From Hyperoplus lanceolatus (lineage: Eukaryota > Chordata > Actinopteri > Uranoscopiformes > Ammodytidae), in NCBI GenBank assembly GCA_026929865.2, contig CM049408.1, positions 19,976,501 to 20,040,500 of the forward strand: DNA of 64,000 nucleotides, given 5' to 3'. The position numbers were made by a program, and so were the translations under genes. Every line of letters starts with the position of its first letter. Position 1 is the first letter of the stretch. Shown piece by piece: positions 54,244 to 64,000 of the stretch. The notes under the pieces are model-generated. The model saw nothing but the letters and a program-made list of their open reading frames with translations, was not told where the DNA came from and ran no database searches.

Positions 54244-56965
54244 TTTCGGGAACTTTGAAAAATTAATCCATACTGTTAGATCCGATGTTGTTCTTTATTG
54301 CCATATAAAATCTGTTTTCATCGCGTATTTTAGTTAGGGATTTATGCTAATCGCCTGTAAGCATGTGGGCATTAGCATGAATGCAGGGAAAGGGAAAAAG
54401 CCTATGGACTTTTTAAAAGAGCATGAATAGTTTCTATTATGTATAACTTATATTTATTTTATAATTTTCGCATCATTTATTGACTCCCAAGACAAAGAAG
54501 AAGTGTTTAAGCAATAACAAGCTCAATCAATTTGCCTTTTTATGTCATATCAATAAATAATTGTGAGATAGTTTTAGCTTTTTTACTGTCTAATTGATAA
54601 TTTCCTACATTCAAACGACATCACTGCAGCACACATATTCTGATAGCAAACTTTCAAGCTAATGAGAATTTTCTTTTGGATTTGAATGCATAATATAGGT
54701 GATATTATTTGAACATTACAAATACATGTATATAGGGTAATTTGAAGGAAACAAATAAGATTTCTAGCATTTCTTACTTGTTGTTTAAGTGCTCAAGTTT
54801 ATTACAGAAAATACAGGTAGACCAAGTAAGAGAGGAAAGAGAAGTGACAGAGAAGCAAGGAGAACAAGAGAGAGAGGGTGCAGTGGTAGATCCTGAGAGG
54901 TGTTTTGCCCATGATTGCAGGAGATTTAATTTTTTAACAATGTGTCTTATGTAAAAAAAACAGTGTGTAGTGTTTTGAAAGAAGTGTTTAAGCATTAGGC
55001 AAAAATCTGTAAATAAATTGTGCAAATCCTTTTTGCCTTGTGGCATTTTTTGTTTAAATATAAATTTCTATACAAAAATGTCAAAATCTGTAAATGAAGA
55101 CACAAAAGGCAAAGTTACAACACCAATAATCCTATCTACAGTAATACACAGGACTGTGTGAATAGGATTTAAGTGCATATTCTCCTCTCAAAGTGCACAA
55201 GATTCATGGATTCCAATGTACAGGGTACAAAAAAAATTCGGCCGGGGGGGCATGCCCCCGGACCCCCCCAGAAAGTTCGGGGACCACAGCACCGCTGCTG
55301 AAAAAAATCCTGCGGGAAACACTGCGATCACTTCCATGTCTTTTTGGGGCAGGAAATACATTAAAAAGTATAGACATTTTGTTTTGAATTCCCATTTGAG
55401 ATTAAATATATTTACTATAAATACTCTTTGATGTATGATTTTCATTACCTGCTGCTTTAGCTCTCTAAAAGAAACCTCCTTCTTGTCGTCTTAGATATCA
55501 GTAAGTGGACAGGAGTGGAGCTACATAGCCACGCAGGGTCCCATGAACAACACTTGTCAGGACTTCTGGCAGATGGTGTGGGAGCAAGGTGTCTCCATCA
55601 TCGCCATGGTCACCGCTGAAGAGGTGCGACCATTTTTATATTTACAGCTCCACATTTCTCCTTACCCCTCATCATCACTTCCCCTGGCCTTAACCTGTTT
55701 GTTATATTATTTTCTCCCAGGAGAGCGGCCGGGAGAAGAGCTTCCGGTATTGGCCGCGGCTGGGCTCGCGACACAACACAGTGACATATGGTCGCTTTAA
55801 GATCACCACGCGCTTCCGCACAGAGTCGGGCTGCTACGCCACCACCGGCCTAAAGATCAAACACCTCCTAACAGGCCAAGAGAGAACCGTCTGGCACCTG
55901 CAGTACACAGACTGGCCTGACCACGGCTGCCCCGAGGACTTCAAAGGCTTCCTCAGTGAGTGGGAAATTTGCATTACTTCATCCTTTTATGGTCCTTCAT
56001 TCTTTTATGATCACATCTCCACCTGGAAACCTAAAAGAATAAAATACGACTGTGAACATCAATTCCACCTGGTGCCGTAACTGTTTTTGATAGTAAACCG
56101 AAGACAGCTGGTGGAAGGCGATCTTCTCCTAGAAGTCTTTTGTAGAGAATATTTTTCCAAAAGCTCTCCGTGTCAAACTGCTGTGTTCATTTATCTATGT
56201 AAGTGTCAAGTGGAATGTACTCATCTTTTTTCCCCCCCAGCCTACCTGGAGGAGATCCAGTCTGTGAGGAGACACACCAACAGCATCAGTGACCCAAAGA
56301 ACACCAACCTACCTGTGCTCGTCCACTGCAGCGCTGGCGTAGGACGGACGGGTGTGATCATCCTGTCTGAGATCATGATAGCCTGTCTAGAGCACAATGA
56401 GGTAAGTTTCCTCACTTCAAGTCCTGGGACACATCTGCCCTGCGTTCCCATGCTTTCTGCTATTTAGTATGGTAGAAAAAAAGATATAGGATTTCCCCAT
56501 TCTTGTGGTCAGATTTAGTATGCTGTCTACTATATCCGGCCGATAATTTTAGTGTTGAAATCGGCATGCTATTTGGGCCATTCTGACCCACAATCCAGTG
56601 CGCAACGGAAGTGATGTCAAGTCGACGGAGCCTCTGTATAAAAACAACTAAGAATGCGACGGATATATAAGCAAGAGGCAAGATCAAGGCGCAATGTAAT
56701 GATGAATTAAATAAGTAAAAGTATGGCCCAATTTTATGCCTACTGCCTGCTAAAGAGTATGAGATTTGGAACGCAGGGCTAGTGTGTATTTTCTTGGTTG
56801 CCGTCGTCATATTACTAAAATTCTGTCTGTTTTTAGACACTGGATGTCCCTAAAGTCCTGTCCAAGCTGCGTGCTCAGAGGATGATGATGGTTCAGACCT
56901 TGTCACAGTACAGCTTCATCTACAAGGTCATCATCGAGTACCTCCGCAACTCCCGCCTCATATGA
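40721..56965 (+). CDS. ptpn21: FERM-domain non-receptor tyrosine phosphatase PTPN21 (PTPD1)
   Basis: CDS begins at 40862, in an exon starting 40721. Coding exons: 40862-41041, 42394-42563, 42861-42958, 44131-44198, 44314-44384, 44750-44837, 45512-45600, 46109-46196, 46519-46598, 47625-47685, 47889-47970, 48461-50016, 51409-51549, 53193-53411, 55495-55623, 55721-55955, 56241-56401, 56837-56965. All introns are GT-AG and phases join to 1214 residues (human 1174). In mammals it is a cytoplasmic cortical scaffold phosphatase acting on Src/EGFR and FAK signalling. Residues 1-60 are almost identical to human ([20 protein letters not shown]). The FERM domain spans about 20-310. One large exon encodes the disordered middle, with a nine-glycine run and a PPPPYP motif fitting PPxY WW-domain ligands. 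The PTP domain is about 925-1210: WPD loop [11 protein letters not shown] (D1107), catalytic loop [10 protein letters not shown] (C1148), and a C-terminal QTLSQYSF glutamine loop. All catalytic residues are present. Confidence 0.96.
41042..42393 (+). other. ptpn21 intron after the first coding exon
   Basis: A fragment starting near 41394 (CAGGGTTCCTACAGATCCTG) resembles the terminus of a common fish hAT-like repeat, but no opposite end was located. Otherwise nothing is seen. Confidence 0.3.
44411..44498. repeat. (TG)n microsatellite
   Basis: About 44 TG units beginning 26 bases past the donor of the fifth coding exon of ptpn21. Confidence 0.97.
44899..45404 (-). mobile_element. Deleted DNA transposon with TAGCCTGG ends and 8-bp duplication
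   Basis: The 8-base word ATACTGCG flanks the element at 44891-44898 and 45405-45412. The ends are inverted: TAGCCTGG on the left and CCAGGCTA near the right tip. On the minus strand an ATG at 45209 opens a frame reading [20 protein letters not shown], then [13 protein letters not shown]. This resembles the start of a RecQ-like helicase domain found in some fish transposon-encoded proteins. The similarity then stops abruptly, as expected for internal deletion. An 8-bp duplication fits hAT or P superfamilies. It sits in a ptpn21 intron. Confidence 0.78.
48010..48340. repeat. AT-rich repeat with TTACATTA-TTGGC units
   Basis: Degenerate units such as TTACTTTATTGGC, CTACATTATCGGC and TTACATTATTGGC recur at irregular spacing. 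This looks like an old interspersed repeat in the intron before the large ptpn21 exon. Confidence 0.45.
48770..48797 (+). repeat. (AGG)n triplet repeat inside the ptpn21 coding exon
   Basis: Nine tandem in-frame AGG triplets, read as GGA/GGC glycine codons in the large ptpn21 exon. They give a polyglycine run that mammals lack at this position as far as I recall. Confidence 0.9.
50218..51007. mobile_element. hAT-like DNA transposon with TAGGGGTGTCA ends
   Basis: The left end TAGGGGTGTCA is mirrored by TGACACCCATA on the right (51007). Flanks GTTCTCAG (50210-50217) and GTTTTCAG (51008-51015) form an 8-bp target duplication with one mismatch. Both subterminal regions contain GATTCG/CGATTTTCA-type words. 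The 790-base interior has no transposase frame, so this is non-autonomous. It lies in a ptpn21 intron. Confidence 0.8.
51584..52224. mobile_element. hAT-like DNA transposon with TAGGGATGG ends and perfect 8-bp duplication
   Basis: The perfect 8-base duplication GCTTAAAC lies at 51576-51583 and 52225-52232. The left end TAGGGATGGCCAT is mirrored by ATGGACATCCCTA. Both subterminal regions carry repeated TTAACCGGTTAA and AACGGTTAA words. The 641-base interior has no transposase. It begins only 35 bases past the end of the preceding ptpn21 exon (51549). Confidence 0.9.
52233..53192 (+). other. ptpn21 intron remainder before the PTP domain exons
   Basis: AT-rich, with runs of T and A near 52.8 kb. 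No gene or recognisable repeat seen. Confidence 0.45.
54055..54076. repeat. (GA)n simple repeat
   Basis: A short GA tract in a ptpn21 intron. Confidence 0.85.
54204..54241. repeat. (GT)n microsatellite
   Basis: About 19 GT units in the same ptpn21 intron (53412-55494). The rest of the intron shows no gene. Confidence 0.95.
55215..55335. mobile_element. GC-rich transposon fragment
   Basis: An abrupt GC-rich patch (GGGGGGGCATGCCCCCGGAC, then CCAGAAAGTTCGGGGACCAC) within AT-rich intron DNA. It resembles the C/G-run segments of a fish DNA-transposon family. No termini are visible, so this is a fragment. Confidence 0.4.
56438..56778. mobile_element. MITE with CCCTGCGTTCC terminal inverted repeats
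   Basis: Perfect 11-base ends: CCCTGCGTTCC at 56438-56448 and GGAACGCAGGG at 56768-56778. Subterminal words AGTATG and ATACTAAAT are also mirrored. The 341-base interior is non-coding. No convincing target duplication was read. It fills most of the last ptpn21 intron. Confidence 0.78.
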
Positions 56966-59000
56966 GCACAAGTGTTCGGCCCGACACACACACACAAACA
57001 ACACACACACAAATCACAGATCATTGTAAGATGGAGTTGCCTCTGGGTTCATGCCAAACTGCACAGCGCGGTGATGCAGTTGTACCAACCTGCTAAACGT
57101 AGCCGGCATTTGTCGGTGGTATCAAATCAAGGCAAGGCTGAAGGAACCATGTGTGGATATTTAAGAAAGAAGAAACTCCACATGTAAGAACAATAAGACA
57201 TTTGTGACCTGCCTCTAAACAGTATTATATATATATATTATTTTTTACAAACATTATTGCTTAATAAAGCTCAGCACTTTTTTCAGTACATCTGTGTACA
57301 TAATGAACCAATGTTAAGCTGCATTTAAAAATCTTTGTGTTTGAAAAACAGTTGATCAAAACAGTGGATTGCTGTTTGGCAACTATTGATTCTGAAAATG
57401 ATGGACTTGATGAAGCCTGAGTAAATAATGCTCTGTACATATCAAATGTCTCATATGAAGGATTGTGTGGCTACTGGTGGCAAAGGAGGATTTGTCCAGG
57501 AATTTACTTTAATAAGAATATATAGATTCACATACAATGGAATTAATTGGTATGGGCAGTTTTCATGTTTAAAAAAAAAACGTACCCACAACTAAGCATC
57601 TGCTTAAAATCAAATGATTATCATTTCTCAAAGTGCACAAATATTATGTTTCTTAGTACCACAAAGAGGGTTCGGGGTGATGGATTTGTCTTTGTAAAAC
57701 ACTGGATTGATGGGAAGTAGAATATATTGCACAGGAAATATGAAGTTGATAAGTGAAGGACTGAGAGAGGCGACGGAAGGTTTTTGGGTTGAAAGTAAAA
57801 CTGGAAAATCAATTTTATACTTTTTTTTACTATCGAGTGCTGTATTTGAGCAATATCCATATACTTTAAAATATGTTTTCAAGACAAAGTGCCTAAAGAT
57901 CTACATTGTAAAGTTGAAAGGGCTGTGTATTTTATTTGTTGTTGCATCATATGAAGGACATTTTTGAAGTTTTCTCATTCAGTGTAATTTAATGCTTGTT
58001 TGATTGCAGTGAGTGATGTGTTTATATGCCAATCAATACAAACTATAATGATCATGATAATTCTCAAATTTGACAGAACATCCCTTCAGGTTGGGACAAT
58101 TTTGTTTCATTGTTAAATTAAACATTAGGGAAATGAGTTTGTGTGACAGTATTCCGATGGAAGTCACAGTGCTGTGCAAGCGTGTTGGTTTTCATCTCCG
58201 CTGGCTCTGGTGCTCAGTAGTCGTGTGAAGCAGAAAAGTCTAGGAGACAGACCGTCTCTAGTTACAGTATTCTGGCTGCATCGCTTGTTTTCACTCCCAA
58301 CGAGAAATGTCGTTCTGCTGAGGCACTTCCTGCTGTTACAAACGGGCCCTGGTTGTAAATGAACACTTACACATTCATATATGCCTGGAGCAGGACATAT
58401 AACACTTGTCCATTTCCTGGTCCTGCTAGAGCTATAGAAAGTAATGAGTTAAATTATGAAGTGTGCCTGTAGAGAGACTATGCTTATAGGCATGGCAAGG
58501 TTTACATGAGGTAAAAAAAAGTATATTTTGTAATATTAAGCCTGACAATATTGATCAATTAAAGGAGCCGACTTAATTTATAATGTGGCCAAAGTGAAGT
58601 GATTGCTAATCCCTCATTTGTCTTACCCTGATGTTTTTTTGTTGTCAGATGCACGGGCAGTGATCTTAACTGGAGAAAAATACATCTTAACTGATGTTGA
58701 CTGGATTTTTTTTTAAAGCCCATATGAATTTGCTTCAGGTTTTGTGTTTTTAGTTCTAAGATACTGATCGAGTCTTAGTGTGGAGACTGATTTTCGTTTT
58801 TGTCTATGTACAGTTGTGTTGTTCATAATGTACACAATGTAAAATCTGCTTTTTGAATATTGGTTACTGTACAAACGTATGTATAAACTGCATCTATTGA
58901 ACAAAACATTTGTCTTCCATTAGTAAAGAAACGAAACAAGTGTAGAAAGTATTTTCGGCCAAGAATAAATATTTGGAAATAAATTGTTTCTATTTGCAGT
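56966..59000 (+). other. ptpn21 3' UTR with poly(A) signals
   Basis: About 2 kb of AT-rich sequence follows the stop codon. Two AATAAA hexamers at 58964-58969 and 58978-58983 are followed by a T/G-rich stretch, which marks the likely cleavage site just short of 59.02 kb. Confidence 0.65.
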
Positions 59001-59135
59001 TTTAAATGACCTGCTGTTTCTCAATTTAAATCAGTCTATCATGCCACCTTGTGGTTGGAATTAGCCAGTGGCTCACTGGTTGCAAATTACATAAACATAA
59101 ATAGGTAATTAAATAGGTAACTTAAGTGCAAGATC

Positions 59136-59141
59136 TTTATT
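59136..59141 (-). promoter_or_regulatory. Likely fam98b poly(A) signal
   Basis: AATAAA read on the minus strand, about 660 bases past the fam98b stop. It would place the fam98b transcript end some 100-150 bases from that of ptpn21. Confidence 0.5.
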
Positions 59142-59801
59142 AAATCTATTCAGTGGTGGGAAAAAAGGAGCACAGTCGTGACAGCTGGTCTCAGCGCTAC
59201 TGCAGTCTTTACGGGACAGCTGATTTTATAATAAGTACAAGTTTAAAAATGTGTCTCTTATCCTGGATATGGACAAGAGGACACCCTTGAGTGTTGCACA
59301 GTAGAGTAACACAGTGATTCAGAGGTTTCAGTCCAATCTTCTTACTGCTTTCAGCATGTTCAGTAGCAGGAGGGCGTATTTTCAGCCAGCAGGGTGTGAC
59401 TGAATCAACAGCGTTTTAACCAGGGAGATGCCTCATTCATCATCCGACATTTAAATCCCTCTAAGTATACTTCATTTTGTTTGCACCTTTACAGTGCCAA
59501 CACAGTACATACTCAAATCCTCTACAGAATTTACCAAACAATTTGGTCTGATAAAATTACAGTAATACTAGAGTTTGTACTTAAATAACTTGTGATATTG
59601 GAATATTTAGAAAAACTATATGAAATGGTATTAACTGTTAAAAATAGGAGCATTCCAAACCCTCTTGATGCGGAAGATTTTTGCTGACGTCGGATGAAAA
59701 CAGTGTTTTCTCTGCCTCCACAGAAAAGAGACCCGAGTTCATGTGAATCAACAGCACATCTCTGGACCACTTGAAAAACGGCAAGAGAATATGAGCAGGA
59801 G

Positions 59802-62524
59802 TCAATAGCGTCCTCTCTTTCCCCCGTGTCCACCATGTCCTCCTTGGTTCCATCCACCTCCTTTCCGACCTCCTCCTCCTCCTCTCCAGCCTCCACCTCC
59901 TCCTCCCCAGCCGCCACCATCTTGTCTTTTTTGCCAGGGCGGCATCTCTGGTGTTGGGGCGTTTATTTCTGAGGGACGTCCTCCTCGATCCGGCACTCTC
60001 CCCATCAGGATCTGCAGATGAGGACCGAGGAGACATGAGACATGATTTTGTGTGGGAAAGGAAAACATAATTTAAAAAAGGCCCTTTGATCTGGGAAAGT
60101 GGAAAAGTTCTTGTATACCTTGTTGACAGCGCAGGTGGTGTTCTCCCTGCTGGAGCCGCTGCTGGTCTTCACCACGTTGCAGATGTCTTCTCTGGCGGCC
60201 AGCAGCTGGGCCACGCCCACTGATGCCTGTGGCTTCAGAGAATGTCTCTTAGGCTGGTACGCCTTCGCCATGCTGTCCACCTTCACCTACCCAAACAGCA
60301 GACAAAACATGTCAATGAGCTTCTAATGAAAATATTCCAATGAATTGAAAATGACTGCTTAAATCAGATCTCAAATGCAGCCATTATGCTAAGAGCATCA
60401 CTGCTAGCCTCAACAACATCCATGCCAATAGTCATTTTGTAAAGCATACGTTACATTTGATTCTACATAGACCCATTCAGTGTTTAGACGGCCCGGTAAA
60501 TGCCCTGAGAAAGAAGAGGAGGTACATGTGTGAATTTGATGATTATAATACGGACGTGCCTTGGCTCTGTCGGACCACCCAAACGACTGAATCGTGACGT
60601 CCAGCCGCTTGATCAGCATTCTGCGTCGACACTCGTACTCTGACGACAGAGCTCTGTTTATGCTGTGCAACTTCTCCTGCAGAGATTGAAAAAAAAATTA
60701 TATAAAAAGAGTTACATTGAAATACACGTTTCACAGCATGAACCTTATATACAGAAATTCATTAGACGAGGTACATTCCAGATGTTCATGTGCTTCTTAC
60801 CCACTGCTCACTGCTCAGAGATTTCTGTAGCACCGGGTTTACGACGGAGCCATTTGGAAGATCTTTAAGAACTTCCTCAACCTACAATTACACAGGGTTT
60901 AAATCATTAGCACAATACAAAAGGAAGGAATAATAGACAAAGTGTCCTTGCAACAGGGGTGAGCAAAACAATAATTTATTATGGATGCTATTGCCAGATT
61001 GACACAATGAACGTGCACTGTTTGCACTGAATTGAATAATTTTATTTGGATCCAAATTATATATTTATTTATTATTTTACTTTGTCACAAAACAATACAT
61101 ACATCTTAAATAGAACAATACAATTTATTCTTTAAATTCCTTCAAGGCCATTTGTTGATTGGATGATGTTGTTTAAGTAAGGGGCAGAACAGTACCTGTC
61201 CCAAAAATAACCCTTTTTAGCGAAGATGTATTTTCACATGGCAGGTCGACACAGGCTTATTTCCACGGCACAGCTACAAATATAGTTAAAGGATATTAAA
61301 ATAGCCCCACACCTTGTATTGGACACGAGAGAAAACTCCTGCTGTGTCCTGACTACCGGACTCTGGCAGGCTCAGCGTTTCACAGATTGCCAGGAGCTCC
61401 CGACATGCCGGACTCTCTTCTTCTTCTTGCTTATCTTGTCTGCTCTTCACAATGTGAGCCGCCTGGAGCTCAGAGCTCAGAAACACTGCATAAAAGAGGC
61501 ACACAAAAAACAATATTCTTTACACACCCACTTAGCTTGTGAGCACAATGTTGGTAGAGGGAGCTAGATTGACTACGTACGGACAAACTTGAGGTGATCC
61601 TTCGTGTTTGGCACGCCACCCTTGAGGATCCCTGAAACAGCTTCTTCATAAGGACAGTGCAGCTCCTTCAGCAAGCCACTCATCTCCACCTGAAGGCTGT
61701 CCATGTCGTCTAGAGAGGGGGAGACAGCTTCAATGTGAGGGACTGTTGACCCAGCAAGATCTCCAGCTCATCACTATGACACTTTACAATGGTTGACATA
61801 TGTTTGAACATGTTTACATCTGTTTATGACTATATAATATGATGCATATACTTAAAAAAAAAATCTATTCAATTATGTGTTTGATATATTTATACATAAC
61901 AATTAAATTCTACGTTCTGTCTTCGTTTGTACTATTTTATGTTATTTATTCATCAGACTTTTCAATTCCGCTTACGTTGATGACATCTTTACATGCTTAT
62001 TTTTAATGTTGCATAGTTGATGGGAGCCTGAGTTTCAACAATTGTCGTCCTTGTGCTTAAATAAATAAATCAAAACAAAAACTATCTTGTATATGTTGAA
62101 TCTTAGATGAGAGTGAAACACACAGTGGGCAGTCTTTGAGCTTCAGAATCAGGAGGCTGAATGGATGTATGTCTCACCTGGACCGGCGCTAATGCTCTCC
62201 TCCAGGTCGCACAGCGGCTGTAACCTGGACGCCAGCCACCGACAAAGGTCCACATACTCCGGGGTGGACAGGCCTCCCTCCGCGGCTGCGACCAGCGCCT
62301 TCTCCTCCAGCAGGGCCCCGTCATAGCTGAGCCCGTTAACGTCGGTAAAGAGTAATGTTAGAATCAAAACACCCACATGTTCGATGTCGCTACTTTACGG
62401 CAACTGACTGTTTTATAAACAAACACACACTGAGGACGTAGCGAGGACTGTGGCGCTAACACCATGCTAAAATAAAATTAGCTTACCCAAGCTGCTCTAA
62501 CGAGTCCAAAATGTCGCTCTCCAT
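59802..62524 (-). CDS. fam98b: FAM98B, subunit of the tRNA splicing ligase complex
   Basis: Coding exons in transcription order: 62524-62487, 62326-62178, 61709-61581, 61485-61313, 60881-60801, 60676-60560, 60286-60119, 60011-59802. They join in phase to 354 residues. In mammals FAM98B works with RTCB, DDX1 and RTRAF in tRNA ligation and RNA transport. The N-terminus reads MESDILDSLEQLGYDGALLE and then EEKALVAAAEGGLSTPEYVD, as in all FAM98 proteins. The core has EYECRRRMLIKRLDVTIQSF and AYQPKRHSLKP with QLLAARED. The C-terminus is MGRVPDRGGRPSEI, EMPPWQKRQDGGGW and a short glycine/tryptophan-rich tail ending GGKRGRY. The tail favours FAM98B over the much longer FAM98A tail. The sixth intron has a GC donor (AAG then GCACGT). 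The start ATG has G at -3 and +4. Confidence 0.93.
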
Positions 62525-63820
62525 AGCTGACCGCGCCAGCCTTTTCTTCTATCTAAGTATTATTCTTCTTCAAACATGACGAAGTTAATAACAGGTACGT
62601 CAAAACAGAAAATGTGTCTAGTTATCCATTCATTCCTGCGTCGCTGTAATGTTTATGCCTCCTTTTTTGTTCCGGTTAACTGCGAAGAGCCGGAGGGAAA
62701 CATGCGACGTTCAATCTATGGTTCCGCTCCAGTACTATAGTAGGTAACAATAGAAAACTTCATACTAAAAGTCAGAATTTGAGCCAAATGTTCAAGTTTT
62801 CCCTGGTAAGAACGTATCCTATTGCCACAGCATCTTGATTTATTAATACAGAAAATTTAGAAAAAATAGCATAATGATATAGGCTACAGTAGGCAATTTG
62901 AAGCTTGTATGCTTTCAAAGCAACAGAAGGTTTACTCATGTATTTCTATGTTAAATACATTCTGTTAAATCCTTCTTAAATGTATCAAGGCTGGCAAGTT
63001 TCACCAAAAATTTGTAGTGAGATTTTTTGGCCGAGGGACCCAAAACCGTGTCCTCTTTCCCACCCAATCATTTTTGCTAGTGTCCTGCAAGTTTACATAT
63101 TGTTCATAATAAATCAGAAATAAAAGACAATTGGAAAATGTGATAAAACATCAAAAATCTTATTAAAATAAACGAATTCATGAATTGCAAAGTTGTAGGA
63201 CAGGTTTTACTTAAACATTGGGTGTGGACATATTGTAAGTGGGGGTCTGGGGTTCCCCCCCCCCAGAACATTTTGAGCATAAAACACTTAATTTCCTGCA
63301 TTCTGGTGAATTTTTATGAAGCAATGTGTGCCTTTTCTGCATTCATTTTTATGTAAAGTAAAAGAGAACATTCACGGTTTCGCTGACACAAATTTAATTG
63401 AATAGCCTACAATGCATGTGTAGTGCTTTCAAATATCTCCTGTAGCCTATTGTTAAAACATTTGGTTAAACTGTAATAAAGGTAATTATTCTATATGTAT
63501 TCAACATTGTATGGGTTATCCAATTATCCAATTTCAATTCACCATTATTATATTAAATCTATGACACTTGATGTCTTCTCAGAACATATTTTTCCCACAG
63601 CAACCTCTAAGCTTAGTTACTCAATACATTCATTCAATTAATGTTGACAACATTTTAGAACAAAAATGTGTTTATGTGTCAACCAGCCCAATAACATAAT
63701 GCAAAACAAGCTTGAATATATCAAGTGAAGTGACTGATTTGAATTAAGGTGTTCTTACCTCTTTGTTCATTTAATACCGGCGTCCTTGTTGTCATTAATT
63801 TTCCATATAATTTGAACAAA
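62525..63820. other. Intergenic region upstream of fam98b
   Basis: The first hundred or so bases should be fam98b promoter and 5' UTR. Around 63225-63345 is a fragment (GTGGGGGTCTGGGGTTCC, a C run, then AGAACATTTTGAGCATAAA) like a common fish DNA-transposon segment. No gene seen. Confidence 0.45.
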
Positions 63821-64000
63821 GGGCGGGACTGGGAGGCGGCGGGCTTTTATTAGTTTTGTAGTGTAACGCAGGGGGGCGTGGCCGTGGTGGTTTGCCAAGT
63901 GGCTGCTGCGGCTCCGGGCTGCACACGGCCATGGACCTATAAAGAAACCGCGCGTGCAGAAAGCATGGCAGAAAGAGGATGTCACGGAACTCAGTCCGTT
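63821..64000 (+). promoter_or_regulatory. Probable TATA promoter of a further plus-strand gene
   Basis: GC boxes (GGGCGGGAC and GGCGGCGGGC near 63821-63842, GGGGGGCGTGGCC near 63871) lie upstream of a TATAAA at 63938-63943 in GC-rich DNA, unlike the AT-rich region before it. An open frame starting ATGGCAGAAAGAGGATGTCA at 63965 runs off the window edge. It is probably too close to the start site to be the main CDS. The gene cannot be identified from this much sequence. Confidence 0.4.

Noticed and set aside
53800..54337. Possible coding sequence inside the ptpn21 intron
   Set aside because: Only short frames around GA and GT repeats; no recognised motif.

Overview
This is a stretch of vertebrate nuclear DNA, almost certainly from a bony (teleost) fish. 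Genes are split into many short exons with GT-AG introns. The non-coding DNA is AT-rich and carries long CA/TG and tetranucleotide microsatellites, short hAT-like elements with 8-bp target duplications, and an L2-type LINE 3' end with a CCTTG tail. The gene order GPR65, KCNK10, SPATA7, PTPN21 matches human 14q31.

Layout: (1) 1.8-7.8 kb, two intronless-coding class A receptors on the plus strand. The first is a divergent member of the proton-sensing/lysolipid group, the second is gpr65. (2) 14.8-29.8 kb, kcnk10 (TREK-2 two-pore potassium channel) on the minus strand, seven coding exons rebuilt by hand, including a 55-base first exon. (3) 33.3-38.6 kb, spata7 (photoreceptor ciliary transition zone) on the plus strand, 12 coding exons. 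(4) 40.7-59.0 kb, ptpn21 (FERM-domain tyrosine phosphatase) on the plus strand, 18 coding exons, with at least four DNA-transposon insertions in its introns. (5) 59.1-62.5 kb, fam98b (tRNA-ligase complex subunit) on the minus strand, eight exons, tail to tail with ptpn21. (6) The window ends in a GC-rich TATA-containing sequence that looks like the promoter of a further plus-strand gene.

The genes are physically linked but do not form one pathway; the order is conserved synteny, with fam98b (human chromosome 15) replacing the human neighbour ZC3H14. I found no undescribed multi-gene system. The points most worth following are single-residue or structural oddities: a GIG second selectivity filter in kcnk10, a first receptor lacking the extracellular-loop-2 cysteine, a canonical WPD aspartate in ptpn21, a GC-AG intron in fam98b, and several transposon insertions with readable target duplications. 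All exon coordinates were derived by reading splice sites and checking reading-frame phase against remembered family sequences; no alignment was run.
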